Origin: Metallyticus violacea
Lineage: Eukaryota > Arthropoda > Insecta > Mantodea > Metallyticidae
Direction of reading: 5' to 3'
DNA length: 64,000 nucleotides
Assembly (NCBI GenBank): GCA_030762175.1
Contig: CM060846.1
Location: 177,755,041 to 177,819,040 of the forward strand
Positions 19,245 through 31,431 of the stretch are shown piece by piece. The notes beneath the pieces are model-generated. The model did not search any database. It was not told the origin of the DNA and saw only the letters and a list, made by a program, of their open reading frames with translations. Made by a program: the position numbers and the translations under genes. Position 1 is the first letter of the stretch. Every line of letters begins with the position of its first letter.

Positions 19245-21391
19245 GTTTTTATACACATGCTGAATATACAGTGTTCAAAATGGGTGTTTATGCCATACAA
19301 GCATTCACTTCGAAACAGAAGAAGACTTGGTTGCATGCTATAGATAGGCAACATAACAGATAGTAGCTTGCCAATTATCCACATAAAATTTACCATAAGA
19401 AGCAAATGATTTCAAAATGAAAGCTGCAATATTGTGACAAACTGGCGTGGTATTTTAAGTTTGGTAGAAGTAAACACTCTTATAATATTTCTTTTGGGGC
19501 ACAGTATGGATTATTTTTTTAACGAATGGTATGTTGTGTTGTTCAGGGAAAGAAAAACAAATTTAGTTTGGAACACAAAAACAAAAATGTAATTTTTACC
19601 ATTCCACATTACCCATTTACCTTAACAGCTGTCAAGAAGTAAATTCCAAGTTTAATATATTTAGAAATTAAGTCGTATGAACATATTTTTGCTAATGATA
19701 TTAAAACTTGTTCTATTCACCAACATTTAACTAAGTGCTATTTTGTGCTTTAAGTACCAATCTTTCAAATATTTAGTTACTAACATCTAAGAAGATATCT
19801 TAATGTTCATACAATAATCAGTGACCCTTCCTAAGCAGTTTAAACTAATCTACCTAATTATGTGCTGCCTTGAGTCACCCCCTTCCAAAAAGGTGTCAAA
19901 ATTGCAAAACAAAATCGAAGAAAAGCATTAAAGCTTTTAGAGTCTGTGAAGCAAAGAGGCCAGAATTTGAGGTGGTTATCTGCCTCACTCAGTTACTCCC
20001 TGATTAGTGCTGATACAGTCATATTATGTTAACTACTAAAGTTATGTAATTTTATGTATTTTCATGATGCAATTGACCGCCTGTGGTGTCTCATAAGTTA
20101 AAACGGGATTTAAATACTATTAAAATGCAATTGTTTCAATTTATATTTTAAATATTGGCATATAAAACTATTTTCCATGTAACAGATGAGTATCATTCAT
20201 TCGTGGGTAATTGCAATTAAAGTAATAAATTCCAAAATGCCTTATGTGCCCAAAACTGCTTGCACTAATATAGAAGCCAAATAAATGCTTAAAATTTCTA
20301 GAATTAATAAGAACTTAAGTGGTTGCTTTGTATAATATTAAATTATTTTAATGTTATTCTTTAAAAAGCATTAAATCTTCATATTACATTAACTTTTACA
20401 TTACTTTCAAAATATACATTGTATGTCAACAATGACATCATTCATGTTAGTTCATTCCATAAATAAATAAACACTATTGAGTTATAAATTTACTAATTAT
20501 ATGCACCTTGTATATTTTTAATAGTATTAATATAAAATAATGAGACAATCTTTCAATAAAAAGAGGAATTAATTTTCAACACATAATTAAGGCTTGCGTC
20601 AATTTCATACAAATTCAAGGACTCAGTACGTACTGTAGAAATTAGAAAATTTTGAGAGCGCTGTGCCAGCCTTCAAGTTAGGGTGTACTATTTCAAAATA
20701 CTATGTATTGTTCTGGCACTGTCTTCAGGAAATGGTTCTTCACAGATTACTTATGTACTTACTCTTGTGAAATCTTTGGAAATACTTGTGAGTGATTACT
20801 TCTTCAGCGTTTTCATCTTTTAGTGCAGAAAATATGTTTATCTTTCATTCTACGATTTATAATTGATTTTGGAGCCAACCGTACTTCAAAACAGAGCATC
20901 TCCAATTCCTAAAATGAGAATGCAAATACTTCCGGACTGTTATCAACATTTAACTTGCTTGAAATTACGGACCACAAAATATTATAAATTATTTGTCTTA
21001 AATATATATAGTGTGTGTATGTGTGTGTGTATACAAATCAGAATTTGCAAACGATATTGAAGCTATCTTCAGGCATTACAAATAAGTTCACGTAGTGTGT
21101 ACTAATCTTCTATAACAATAATAGGAATTGGATGAAATCCTTGTACTTCAATGCATTCATAAAAATATAGAAAATCGGAACTTACTTTTATCCAAAATGT
21201 TAACCGGAATTTGCATTAGAAGCAGTAGTACTTAATAGACCTATTTTCAATACATACGAGTATTTGTATGCTTTATTACAACTTGAGGATATGAAAAGTA
21301 TATGCAACTTCTCCAAAAACATCACAATAATATTAGCACGCAAAGCTTGATCACAACACTTGATACAAAGCGATGTGCTCTAACCATAATA
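19245..21391. other. AT-rich stretch with one SINE fragment
   Basis: No gene was recognised. It contains the 5'-truncated SINE A listed at 20076-20125 and a short (TG) run near 21011-21030. The remainder is unassigned AT-rich sequence. Confidence 0.45.
20076..20125 (+). mobile_element. SINE A, strongly 5'-truncated copy (50 bp)
   Basis: Only the family 3' end is present: ACCGCCTGTGGTGTCTCATA followed by AAAACGGGATTTAAA. It is bracketed by a perfect 9-bp duplication ATGCAATTG (20067-20075 and 20126-20134). That pattern is what target-primed reverse transcription aborted early would leave. Confidence 0.8.
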
Positions 21392-21393
21392 TA

Positions 21394-22339
21394 AGAGGTG
21401 TTTAAAAATAAGGATCATAATTTTTGTAAATATTTCTCACTCATCCTCATAATTTTGTAGTATTTCACAAAGTAGTTCTCTAGGATGCAATGCTCCTGTC
21501 CCAGCATTTCTGCTAATTTTCAAAGACTGCTGGAAACAGGTCCTTCAGAATCACTTCCGCAGCCTTCTGCACTATTTCTGATGAGGAGAAATGCTTCCTA
21601 AAATGATTTTTCTTCAATTTGGGGAAAATAAGTTCACATGGGGGTAAACCTGGACTATAGGAAGGGTGAAGGACACTCCACATTGAATTTGTGAGATATT
21701 CAGTAACAACATTTGCGAAGTGCTGCAGTGCATTATCGTGACATAAAACTACTCCTTGAACATCGAAAAATGCAATAACCACAAGTTTCCCATAAGAAAT
21801 AACCACTTTTATCTTTTTATGTTGGTGATGATGGAGATATCTGGCTTTTTTGCTCTCAGAATCGAAATGTTGTAGCCAAGTTTCATCAGCATGATTACCT
21901 TTGAAAGAAACTCGGCATTTACCTATAACAACATCTTCAATTGCATCCAAACCTTGCATGAGAATATACTTTTGTTCGGAAATCAGTAGTCTTGGAACCC
22001 ACCGTGCACAAATACTTCTCATGTGCAAATTTTTAGTCACCAACGTGGCATGCAGTGAATTTTTCACAATTTCTGAAAGTGTTCTTAATATTATCAACTC
22101 CCATAATGACAGCAGCGGTGTTAATAAATTATTCGCGTGTCACCTCCATTTTGCTGCAGGTGCAATAGAATATGCCTCAACTTGCACACCTCTCACAGTC
22201 GGGAACCAGAAGTAAGAGCAGTGAAATTAATACTCGGTGTACATTACGCATTAAGCTAACAAAATATTGTAAAGTTTAATTTTAGCGCGAAAAGTTTTGC
22301 CTTTAAAAGTTATGATAATTCTTTATTGAACAGCCCTCA
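21394..22339 (-). mobile_element. mariner element, deletion derivative (946 bp)
   Basis: Ends AGAGGTGTTTAAAAATAAGG (left) and TGAGGGCTGTTCAATAAAGA (right, complement) form imperfect inverted repeats that continue into ATCATAA. TA flanks both ends (21392-21393 and 22340-22341). The element is shorter than a typical 1.3-kb mariner and encodes a truncated transposase on the minus strand. Element ends are inferred from the TIR alignment. Confidence 0.75.
21513..22097 (-). pseudogene. mariner transposase, truncated and internally deleted
   Basis: This 194-codon open frame on the minus strand shows mariner landmarks: SICARWVPRLLISEQK (residues about 28-43), HADETWLQHFDSESKKA (about 69-85, first catalytic Asp), GKLVVIAFFDVQGVV (about 102-116), HDNALQHFAN (about 119-128, second Asp) and YSPGLPPCELIFPKLKKN (about 147-164). 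The usual stretch of several tens of residues between the GVV strand and the HDN motif is missing, and about 90 N-terminal residues are absent. The position of the third catalytic Asp (normally in a PSD motif) reads CE. It is therefore inactive although open. Confidence 0.85.
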
Positions 22340-22376
22340 TACGCAGTTGCCGTGGATCTATATTGATGATCTCATA

Positions 22377-22419
22377 CACACACACACACATATTGTGTGT
22401 GTGTGCGTGTGTGTGTGAA
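22377..22419. repeat. Inverted dinucleotide repeat (CA)n-ATATT-(GT)n
   Basis: About seven CA units are followed within 5 bp by about twelve GT units with one GC interruption. The two halves are complementary and could fold into a hairpin. Adjacent frames are translations of the repeat. Confidence 0.9.
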
Positions 22420-22743
22420 AGTTTATATAGCCAGTCGCTATCCCTAAGATCACCTATGAGAATATTTGAAGTAAAAAAAAAAATAGTGCCAGAACTAAGT
22501 TTTGGTTTAGATATTGTTTGGGATTATCTCGCTGTAAAACACCTTGAAAGCATAAAGTGTTCTGAGCTATCAAAGTATACCCCTTCTAGAGCGGTATACT
22601 TGATGGTAAGGGGTATATACCTCATTAAAGACCTAATGCTTAGATTCTGTTGCAGCAGACATCAACGAGACTCTGAGATGACGGAAAGAAAAACAGCAAG
22701 ACTTCTATACAACTGAAGCAATGACAACAACCAGGTAGCAAGA

Positions 22744-24252
22744 TTTTTTATTTGGTTTATTTATGGACGTTCTTTAATATCTCAAGTCATCAGCGTCCCA
22801 TTCAACTCAGGGCGTGAAACAGCCTACAAATTTTTCCAAGAGGTCTCCTCTGAAACAGGATTTTTGAGTGTGAAGACGAATTAAAGGTGGAGAGGATTTA
22901 ATAAGGTGATTAATGATGGTTTGTCAAACTTATAATGAATTTTGGTATTAGAGGAGAGGAAGCAGATTCAAACAAAAGGTTAATCTCAGGGTTGTATAGG
23001 GGATGCAGTCACTAGATTCTAGATTACGGGAGTAAACGACCTCGTAATCTCCTCTGCAGATTCCGTCGTCCTCTTTTCGTTCCTCGTCTTCACACCTCGT
23101 TCCCTGCTCCAATTAGTTACGAGGAGACGAATCTCCTCCTCACTGCCTTGGCTTGAATGATATTACTAGTGCTTTTTGGGAGACGCCTCGGCGCTCCTCG
23201 GGAAAAGGAATTGTAAGGGTGAGCCCAAATGAGAACAATGGATCAGTTACAATCACTAGTATGTATATGTTCGTTTATTGAACCACGTTTTATGCCTGGG
23301 AAACCACTACTGCATTTGGGTGGATTCAATTTCTTCTCACACTCGGCTAGAATGAAGTTTGCTAAAAGTAGCACAAGTAATTCAACGGTGAATAACTACA
23401 ATGTTACTGAATTGAATATTACTTAAGTCCGTGCTGTAACCACGCGTCTTATCACTCTGAACACTATGACGAATCTGACGAATATGACCCCACTGACTGA
23501 ATGACTGGCTGCACTGACTGACTGCAATGACTGACCACTAGCTGCCCACTCGCGAACTCTAACTGCGAACTCGCGGCGTTCAGATGATTTTATTCTAGTT
23601 TAGTGGGTACGTCTTCCGATGCCGTTATTATTTAAGGTTCGCTAAAATTCAAACATTTTGATTACTGTTCTTTCCTTCTCATTGGTGGTTTAAATTTCGC
23701 GTCTTCTAGGCCTTTGTCACTTGTTGCGTCGGTTCTCTGCCCTAACTACGCAACGGATACCATAGGGGCTGTTGATATGTCCTTGAGGAGGAAACTAACC
23801 TAACGGTCCTGAAAAGAATTCTGTTTTTCTCCCCTTGCGTAGCCTTGGGAAATTCTTCAAGGTTTTATGGTCTTTGGTCAGAGCAAGCCATAAACCATCA
23901 CTCCTCCTTGACAATTTCGTGCAACGCTACTTTCTCAGTTATATCCAGGAAACTGTGAAGGCTACGCTCTTATGAGAATTATATTTGATGCCTATATGAA
24001 TTTTTATGTTATCACTTGTGATTAATTTAATTTTGGGGGTAGGGGAAATCTGTTTCTCCTCTTTCAGGCTTGAGGTTCTTTTACGTGCCGTAAATGTACG
24101 ACATGGACCCAATGCTTTAATTCCTCTCCGAAGGAAGCTATACTTAGGATTTTACGCCCGAAAAAAATCCATCGCTCCTGCCCGGGATCGAAACCGCGAT
24201 ATTGGATTTGGGAGGCAAGTATGGTTACCACTACACCACCAGGACAAACAGT
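22744..24252 (-). mobile_element. SINE B, full-length but split by element X
   Basis: The SINE lies in two pieces, 22744-22851 (3' part) and 24063-24252 (5' part), totalling 298 bp. That is essentially the same as the uninterrupted 297-bp copy at 35150-35446. The outer flanks are a perfect 8-bp duplication TAGCAAGA (22736-22743 and 24253-24260). The minus-strand head shows the tRNA-like motif TGTAGTGGTAACCATACTTG. The frame 24006-24293 is an artefact of this repeat. Confidence 0.88.
22852..24056 (-). mobile_element. Element X, copy 2 (1205 bp) inserted in SINE B
   Basis: The ends GAAACAGGATTTTTG (left) and GAAACAGATTTCCCC (right, complement) are inverted repeats. The flanking TCCTCT (22846-22851 and 24057-24062) is a perfect 6-bp target duplication; removing the insert plus one duplicate restores a continuous SINE B. 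It is homologous and inverted to 6478-7861, sharing for example GTAAGGGTGAGCCCAAATGA (23214), CTTTTTGGGAGACGCC (23171) and TGTTGCGTCGG (23722). No transposase-like domain was seen. Superfamily unassigned; a 6-bp duplication with short TIRs fits several DNA transposon groups. Confidence 0.85.
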
Positions 24253-24661
24253 TAGCAAGAAGCAAATCAGGAGTTGCGATATATGGACACTAGGGTGGCG
24301 CTGTGTAAGAACAATCTGCGCATAAATTGTATGCGAAATGGCAATACAAATGCGAACGTTATAACATAGAAGTGTGCAAGAACAGAGAGAAACCTTTAAA
24401 AAAACCACATTAATGTGAACATTTACTTTAATAATAAACTATAACTAATTATAAATTCGTTAAAAATGCTACATTTTAAAACGCGTGTAGCTTCTGCCTA
24501 TAATCTTTTGTAAACATATAACAAAAATTGTGTACCTTATGGTCTATAAATATATTTTGAAAATGCATTTTCAATTATCAAATGTTATTTTCCACCTTAA
24601 ATAGCCGAACCGCAAATAACATATATTATAATATATTTTAAGCTTTCACGGCAGGTGTTCA

Positions 24662-24773
24662 TAATGTTAAAATTAAAAACTTCCGGGCTGTTGTGCCGTG
24701 TTCTTTGTTTTAAAAACTAAAAGCAAAGTCCACTGCACAACAGTCATGAAGTTTTTAATTTAACAACATATAT
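24662..24773. mobile_element. Palindromic (foldback) MITE-like sequence, about 110 bp
   Basis: The arm at 24662-24711 and the arm at 24718-24773 are complementary with few mismatches, sharing TTAAAATTAAAAACTTC and CTGTTGTGC. The loop is under 10 bp. It could be a small MITE or a remnant of a larger foldback; flanks show no clear target duplication. Confidence 0.6.
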
Positions 24774-24830
24774 TACTTTTCATATTTTACAAATTCTTTT
24801 TTTTTTTTTTTTTTTTTTGCAATGGTTTAT

Positions 24831-24871
24831 ATTTCAGTCTTCCTAAATGAACAAAATGTATTGAATTTAGT

Positions 24872-24923
<52 letters not shown>

Positions 24924-25026
24924 ATTCAATGAACAAAATGTATTGAATTTAGTACAATATATATATATATATTGTATATATATATATTGTATTCAATACA
25001 TTTTGTTCATTTAGGAAGACTGAAAT
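24831..25026. repeat. Perfect 36-bp inverted arms around TA microsatellites
   Basis: ATTTCAGTCTTCCTAAATGA with its continuation (24831-24866) is repeated as an exact complement at 24991-25026. Between them lie (TA)n runs and a second internal copy of GAACAAAATGTATTGAATTT (24931-24950). The structure is a palindrome within a palindrome and could extrude a cruciform. Confidence 0.85.
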
Positions 25027-28000
25027 GCCATTTTTCTAGTTGGTTAGTGAAACAGGAAGTACATACAGTTGCTTTACATATTAGACATTAGTATTGGCTT
25101 TAATGACTATCTCATGAAGCCGTTCTGATAACTCCCAGAGGAAATCATTGTATTCCTGGCGGAACAGTTGCTGAAAAGCCAGTGGGTGATTACTAGGCTC
25201 TTCTGGTAGATGGAATTGCTAACGTTTAAATTGTTATTTAAATTCGAAACTTCAAAGGGTCATCCGTTTGTTATCAAAATATATTATACTCTCAAGTTTC
25301 CATCAGAAATATTTAAAAATATTCTAAAGATCTGGCCGTCTTCTTGTATGTAAAGAGACGGCATAATACTTAGGATTTTAATAGGTATTCTCAGGTACAC
25401 GAGTGTACTAATGAAATCATAATATTTTGGGAACTATGATATTTACCCTCCAGCCTTTAAAACAGATTTCAAGTTTTAAAGTCATTAGAAGACGATTTTG
25501 CTTTATCCATTCTCTCGCTTTGATGTCCAGAGGGCGAAGACCAACATAAAAGTAATTAGACTGCTTATAGCACGATTCAATAAGTCGAGTAAACATTAAG
25601 TTGGCATTTCAGAGTTTTACCCTTACTTACCGAAACACTATCCTAAAAGCATAATTAATTTTGTGGAAAGAAACTTAAGTCATCTCCACACTACTTACAT
25701 TTGTGGTGAAAATTCACTGTAAATATACCTGACAACTAAAAATCTTTCATTAGTACTCATAATTGCATGGATACAAAATCAGAACTATTGTATCTATTGA
25801 AAATTTTGTTCTCAGAAGGGATATAAATATCTGACAAGAATAGATACTTCATTATTTTAACGGAAACGATATGTATTTTAGTATACTAAAGCAACTTTAG
25901 GCATAAACAGTGAAAGAGCACTAATGTTATAATTTATTTCCCCTATTTGTAAAATGCACAAATTTCAAGCTACATTTCCTGAAACCAAATTCCTATTTGC
26001 GTTACTGCTCATATCTCATTCGATGCCACTATTGTGCAACATTTTAATCTAAAACATATTTCTCAATTCTTCAAAATGGAGTATGTTACGTCTTTATAAC
26101 TCAATGGGCATATATGCGTACCTAACATTCATGAATTATTCAGCTCGCCGAGCAGAAACATGCGACACAAGTGACTACGTAATTAGAGCAATTTTTGTTA
26201 ATATATTCCAAGAGATATTCACAACTGAAACCTTCCTCCATGCCACTACACGTAATCTTTTACTCACTACTCGTATTCACAAGTGTTAGATAATTTACAC
26301 GCATTCCTTTTTACTCAAACGCGCGCCATTTACTAGTTAGTGAAAACTTGAAATTTCGGTTAAATGAAGACCCCTATTTTCCAATGTTGTTACACTGTTT
26401 TCAAGAAAAAAATTAAACCATACATACGCCACTACTTGTATGTCGTCTTTTTCGAGCACACATACTCCAGTAAAATATTCATTTGGAACTCGCCCAGCTG
26501 TAAAACTGTGCGACAGGCTGAAGTGGCTTCTTTGTGCTAATAAGAGAAGCGATAAAAACTTTATTATGGTTAAGTGCATGCTTATAGGACTCCTTTACTT
26601 CCAGCTAGGTGAAGAAAGAATTATATCCCTTCCGAAACAGCCAGCTTTCACCCAAACAGGTACATGCGAAATTACCCTCTGAATTATTCTCCTGGACGAC
26701 ATATCTATAAGACTGCTTGGGTTTTGTGTAAGCCATTTCGTTAAATAAAACCGAAAGTAAAACGGGTGAAAAGATCGAAAATAACTTACGCTGCGCTTTG
26801 ACGAATCCATCATTTCAGAAATCCACATGTTTTCTGGAGTAATTGCATTGTTCAAATCTGGGATCTCGGTCACTCACAATTTCCGTCGCGGTTAGTTTAA
26901 TGCCTGGTGTTTTTTCAATATATATTAAAAGAGAAAAAAAAATACTTTTCCTGTTTAAGCAGTAGATACCTATGTACAGTTTTTGTATATAAGAATATTA
27001 ATTCTTAATTCTTTCACATGAACTCTCAAGTTCTAATACAGCGAACCCTGTGTTCATTACCGTATTGAGAATACATGATATTTTATACACTTTATGTCTC
27101 CCGCCGTTTCGCAATTATTTATCCAACGATGATTCGGATAAGTAATTAATGAAAGAAATGATTCAAAGACAGTGGTGTCTTTGCATTTGACTTTTCAAGG
27201 TGAAACTGCAGAAAAAAATCTCATATATTTAGCTTATTCAAACTGAGAATGAAACCAATTTCACATAATGCACTATGTCGCAGTCACTAAGTAAGCTACT
27301 AACAGTCATATGATATGATCAATATGACGAATAATATGTTGTTTATATTACCAAATTTGTTGTACCATAATCCATTTGTCTTCTGTAAACTTTTGGAAAT
27401 AAATTTAATGACTATCTTAATAAAGAAAGCTGAATACCTGTAGTAATTATGGTAAAATGTAAGCATAGAACACTTTCTATTTTGAGTTATACCTCTCTGA
27501 TACAATTGTCCTTTTGCCAACATTAAGTAGCATAAAAGAATGTCTTTTATTTTAAAGCTATATATGTTAGATTTTCAATAGTAATATATGATTCTGATTT
27601 TAATAAAAAAAAACTGGGTAAAAGCTCCATTAACCTATCTACTCTGGCGTTTATATCAGTTTGGCAGTTGCAAAGAAGTTATTTTTTAAAATACCGGCTA
27701 ATGCTTCATAGTATACAGTGTTGTTTAAACACGTAAGTTTTCACGAACTATCACTTTAAGGTATAGAAATGGTTTTATTGATCTACAACTGTTTAACAGT
27801 GACTGTTACTTGGTACTGCAGAGTACCCGTAAAAGTCAAGTACTGCTTCAAATTTCAATTTAACGCATACAAAAATAATTCAAGTGTACAAAAGAGTGAA
27901 AGAAAGAAGCTATAAGTGCCTATGATTATTACATTTTAATGCGGTCTTTAATGTTCATTAAATAATTTATTGCTCCCTAGAATTATAAACAATCTTTATT

Positions 28001-29185
28001 GTTGGCCAAAATTTATTACGTAAACGCTGCATTATGGCATCGGTGGTATAACAGGACCATAATACCAACTACGTCATTAAATTGTTTCCATTGCTTAAAT
28101 TCTGTCATCCACCAAATATTATGTTAAAATAATATTTAGGAAAGAATTTATAATCATTGATCATTTATGTCATTGCAACAGTTAATATTAGGTACCAAAT
28201 GAATTAAAAGAATTTTACAATACGATCCCGTTTTGAAATACATGCGGGCACAATAATTTCTGAAATATCCTTGATATTTTTACTGTTCATTCAACTGATG
28301 AATCAATCCTTTGGATAGATATAATGAGATTTCCTCTGAATTAGTGACAGTTTATCGTTTTTATCTTGGGCTCAAATTTTTCTCCGTAAATCTATGTTCA
28401 CATTTTTATTCTGCAGATTGTTCCCATGTGGTCTTGCATTGCTTTATGTTTTGGCGTGAGTAGATCATAGTTTGCCAAAGGTTTGAATTGTAAAATTAGC
28501 TTTTGTACATTAATAACGTCTAGAACTGAAACTTTTGTTCATTCTGTATTTCACTGGGTATCACTATATATATATGGGGGACGCCTGATATCAAAAAACC
28601 AAAAATTCGACATAAAATAATAAATATCTTCGAATTATTTTATAATTTGAGATTTTGAATACTTCATATTTAACTTTGAATACTTCATATTTAACTCATG
28701 TATTAAAATTAATGTACATACAATTCTGTAAATTGTTATTGCAGCTATTGTATGCATGCATTCTGGTAGGTGTTAATTTTACATTTATTAATACATTTTC
28801 TTTGGATGTGTAAGCATTATATTTTCTAGTATTGTAAGATATTTAATTATAGTTGCCTTACATAAAAGACGTTAAAACATTTAAACACGTTTAATATACA
28901 AATAAGACACAAAAGAAATACATGCAAGCAATAGTTAACAATTAAGCTCATTAATACAGTCAAAGACTATAATATCCATCCTGGATAATAATAGAAATAG
29001 AAATGCCAAATGGGGCATATCTGTTTCCATCACAAATGATAGCAAATGTTTCTGAATGTTAAAGAAATCAGCTAAACTTAAGTTATAAATTTGTTAAAAA
29101 TATGAATTACTGTGATATTTTGGAGACACAGCGAAAGTTAAAGTAGAAAGATCATAGCTGCCACCTGATCATTTAACTGTGTTAA

Positions 29186-29186
<1 letters not shown>
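25027..29186. other. AT-rich stretch without a recognised gene or element
   Basis: Opposing frames at 26337-26873 overlap each other and show no domain; the rest are short. No TIRs, SINE boxes or long repeats were spotted in this 4-kb stretch. A short (TA) run is at about 28565-28575. Undetected decayed elements are possible. Confidence 0.4.
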
Positions 29187-29216
<30 letters not shown>

Positions 29217-29270
29217 TGTATGTATGTATGTATGTATGTATGTATGTATGTATGTATGTATGTATGTATG
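29187..29270 (+). repeat. Tetranucleotide microsatellite (TATG)n, about 21 units
   Basis: An uninterrupted TATG run ends directly at the TACACGGTGTCCC terminus of the neighbouring TIR element. Confidence 0.97.
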
Positions 29271-29794
29271 TACACGGTGTCCCAGAATTGCAGTATAATT
29301 TTTAGAAATAGGCAATATACATTACGCTCTAAGGATTGGGTAAAACAGCTGCTGATTTAACAATCGCCGGTATCCGAGTACTGAAAATGTGTTGCAGATA
29401 CTTCGTTTGTATTTTTCTTTGAAAATGTTATTGTTTTTTTCGCTGATTGTCATTGTCTAAATACTTCACCTGTCTGAACTGACAGTCAACTCGATTGTCA
29501 TTGTCTAAATACTTCACCTGTCTGAACTGACAGTCAACTCAGCAAGTTCGAATCCCTTAACAGCTAAAAGAAAGTATATTTAATGTATATCCACAAATAC
29601 AGTAGGAAATGAACATGTATGAATATTACATTTGCAGCTTTTTCGGTAAGAAAATATCGCAAGTTAATTAAAGGAAAGAAACGCACTTAACATGTAATTA
29701 TGTCCATCTCTGAAACCCTGAAACATGCAAGGAATGAAATTACATGAGACAATAACTTGAAAAAATGTACAGCTATTTAGGGACACCGTGTGTA
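29271..29794 (+). mobile_element. Small TIR element (MITE-like), about 520 bp
   Basis: The left end reads TACACGGTGTCCC, and the right end read on the complement is TACACACGGTGTCCC (29780-29794). TA lies at both outer edges, fitting a Tc1/mariner-type MITE. The interior is AT-rich, non-coding and holds an exact 48-bp tandem duplication. No internal transposase remnant was seen. Confidence 0.65.
29445..29540 (+). repeat. Exact 48-bp tandem duplication
   Basis: Positions 29445-29492 are repeated without a mismatch at 29493-29540. Each unit contains CTGTCTGAACTGACAG, an interrupted palindrome with 5-bp arms. The lack of divergence indicates a recent event. Confidence 0.95.
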
Positions 29795-31429
29795 TATGAC
29801 AGAATAGGAATGTGGATTTGCCCGCATTCTACTCTCCTTTTACTGCCTGAGGTGTGCGCAACATTTTATTTTTACAATTGTGTGCCTGTATTTATTTTAT
29901 CAACCTAGAAAAATTGTTAACAAAGGGCCCAACATCTCATTTAATGTCCACTTAACAGTAGTTTTTCATGGCACAGCTAGTCAAGAAGTAATATTTACTA
30001 AGGGTTGTCAATAACTGAAGCAATTATGTCCAAACTGAAAAATTATGCATGTAACGGCAGTCAATAATGTTGGAAGCTGCTAAATAAATTTATTAATAGT
30101 ATTTCTTGTAAATTACGGTCGCCTGTATCTTAAATATAATACTGCAAAGACCAGGCAATGTTGACAAATAGTTTTACAATGTTAGATAGCACATTTATTG
30201 CATCATACGGACATTGATATTGTTTAAGGGGATGAAGTTCATTTGGACCGCTTTCCCCTTGGTAGCCATATTTTCTCTCAGCCACAATTTATTTAACACA
30301 CGAGCGCGAATTTCGAATGGGATGGATGAGTAGTTCCGAAAAGAAGTGGCAGCTGGAAGCTGGGTGTTCTCCATTTATTGAGATTAAACACTGTTTGAAC
30401 CACGCTTACGAGCGGCTGTAAAGGAGATGAATGGACCATTTCTACCTCTGTTTTCGGTTATCAGGCCTCTAAGTGTTTTAAGTTCCGGACTTGATAATCT
30501 GCACCATGGTCGATGATTATATCCCCATGCAGAGAGTGCAATCTTCCTCACGAAGATATGTAATTTGCTTCACCAGTGTATCTAATGCATCGCCTACCAT
30601 ATTGTAAATTGCTTTATGAATATATATTTGTAATATACTAACATTTTCCCTCCCACTTTACCAGACCAGGAGGCTATGAAATTAAATATGTTCGGTGTTA
30701 AAAACGTTACTATGTTAAGCTAAGCATCTTGTCAAGTTTTAAATTGTGTAGCTTCTACTCACTTATTCGTAACTTTGTATGACACCTAATTAATAAAATC
30801 GAAGGGGGATGTTTCATTACGTAAACGTTAATTCTTCCACACATTTATGCGAGAGCACTTGTCAATAAACTTTGCTGTTCCTTTTACTCGTACTCCATTT
30901 GGGCAGCTTCTTATTTTCATATAGGCATGAAGTTGAAATTAAAGGAGAGTGTCTAAGAATGAAAAAAAATATATATATTTATTTTCAAATGAAAAATCAT
31001 TGAATTTAGATTGGAATTATACAACTGTACTGAATTTGTTTGTTTTTTTTTTTTTTTCTTGTGCACCATAACTTCTTTTTACTCATATGCTGGTTGGAAA
31101 CTGCGCGTCTAGGTGGATATAGTTTGTATACGTAGTCACAGAATTTGGCTCTATTAGCATTTTTTGATTTCGCCAAAAATACATCGTGATTTTGTTTCTT
31201 GCACTTTTAAATAAAACACGAACTTCGATTTTCTTACATGGAAAGGGTAACGCCGGCGCTGATAATATATATTCCCTCATGAAATTAGACATGTTTCAAC
31301 TGAAAGACTCAAATAATGCACAGAAGAAATTCTGTGTTCTGTGAAAAATTCAGCCCCTAAAATTAAAACGCAAGATTCTGATAAAACAGGTGCACAAGGA
31401 ACTTGAAAAAGGCATGTTAGTAATATATA
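29795..31429. other. AT-rich stretch without a recognised gene
   Basis: Short chance frames only (31083-31292 is the longest). A T-run lies at 31043-31058. A less AT-rich patch at 30300-30560 has no recognisable coding content. Confidence 0.45.
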
Positions 31430-31431
31430 TA

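Noticed and set aside
19098..19405. 81- and 83-codon frames across the (TC)n(AC)n tract
   Set aside because: Translations of a microsatellite (Ser-Leu and Arg-Glu runs).
24006..24408. 95- and 114-codon frames near 24.0-24.4 kb
   Set aside because: They run through element X and SINE B, and boundaries do not respect either; artefacts of the repeats.
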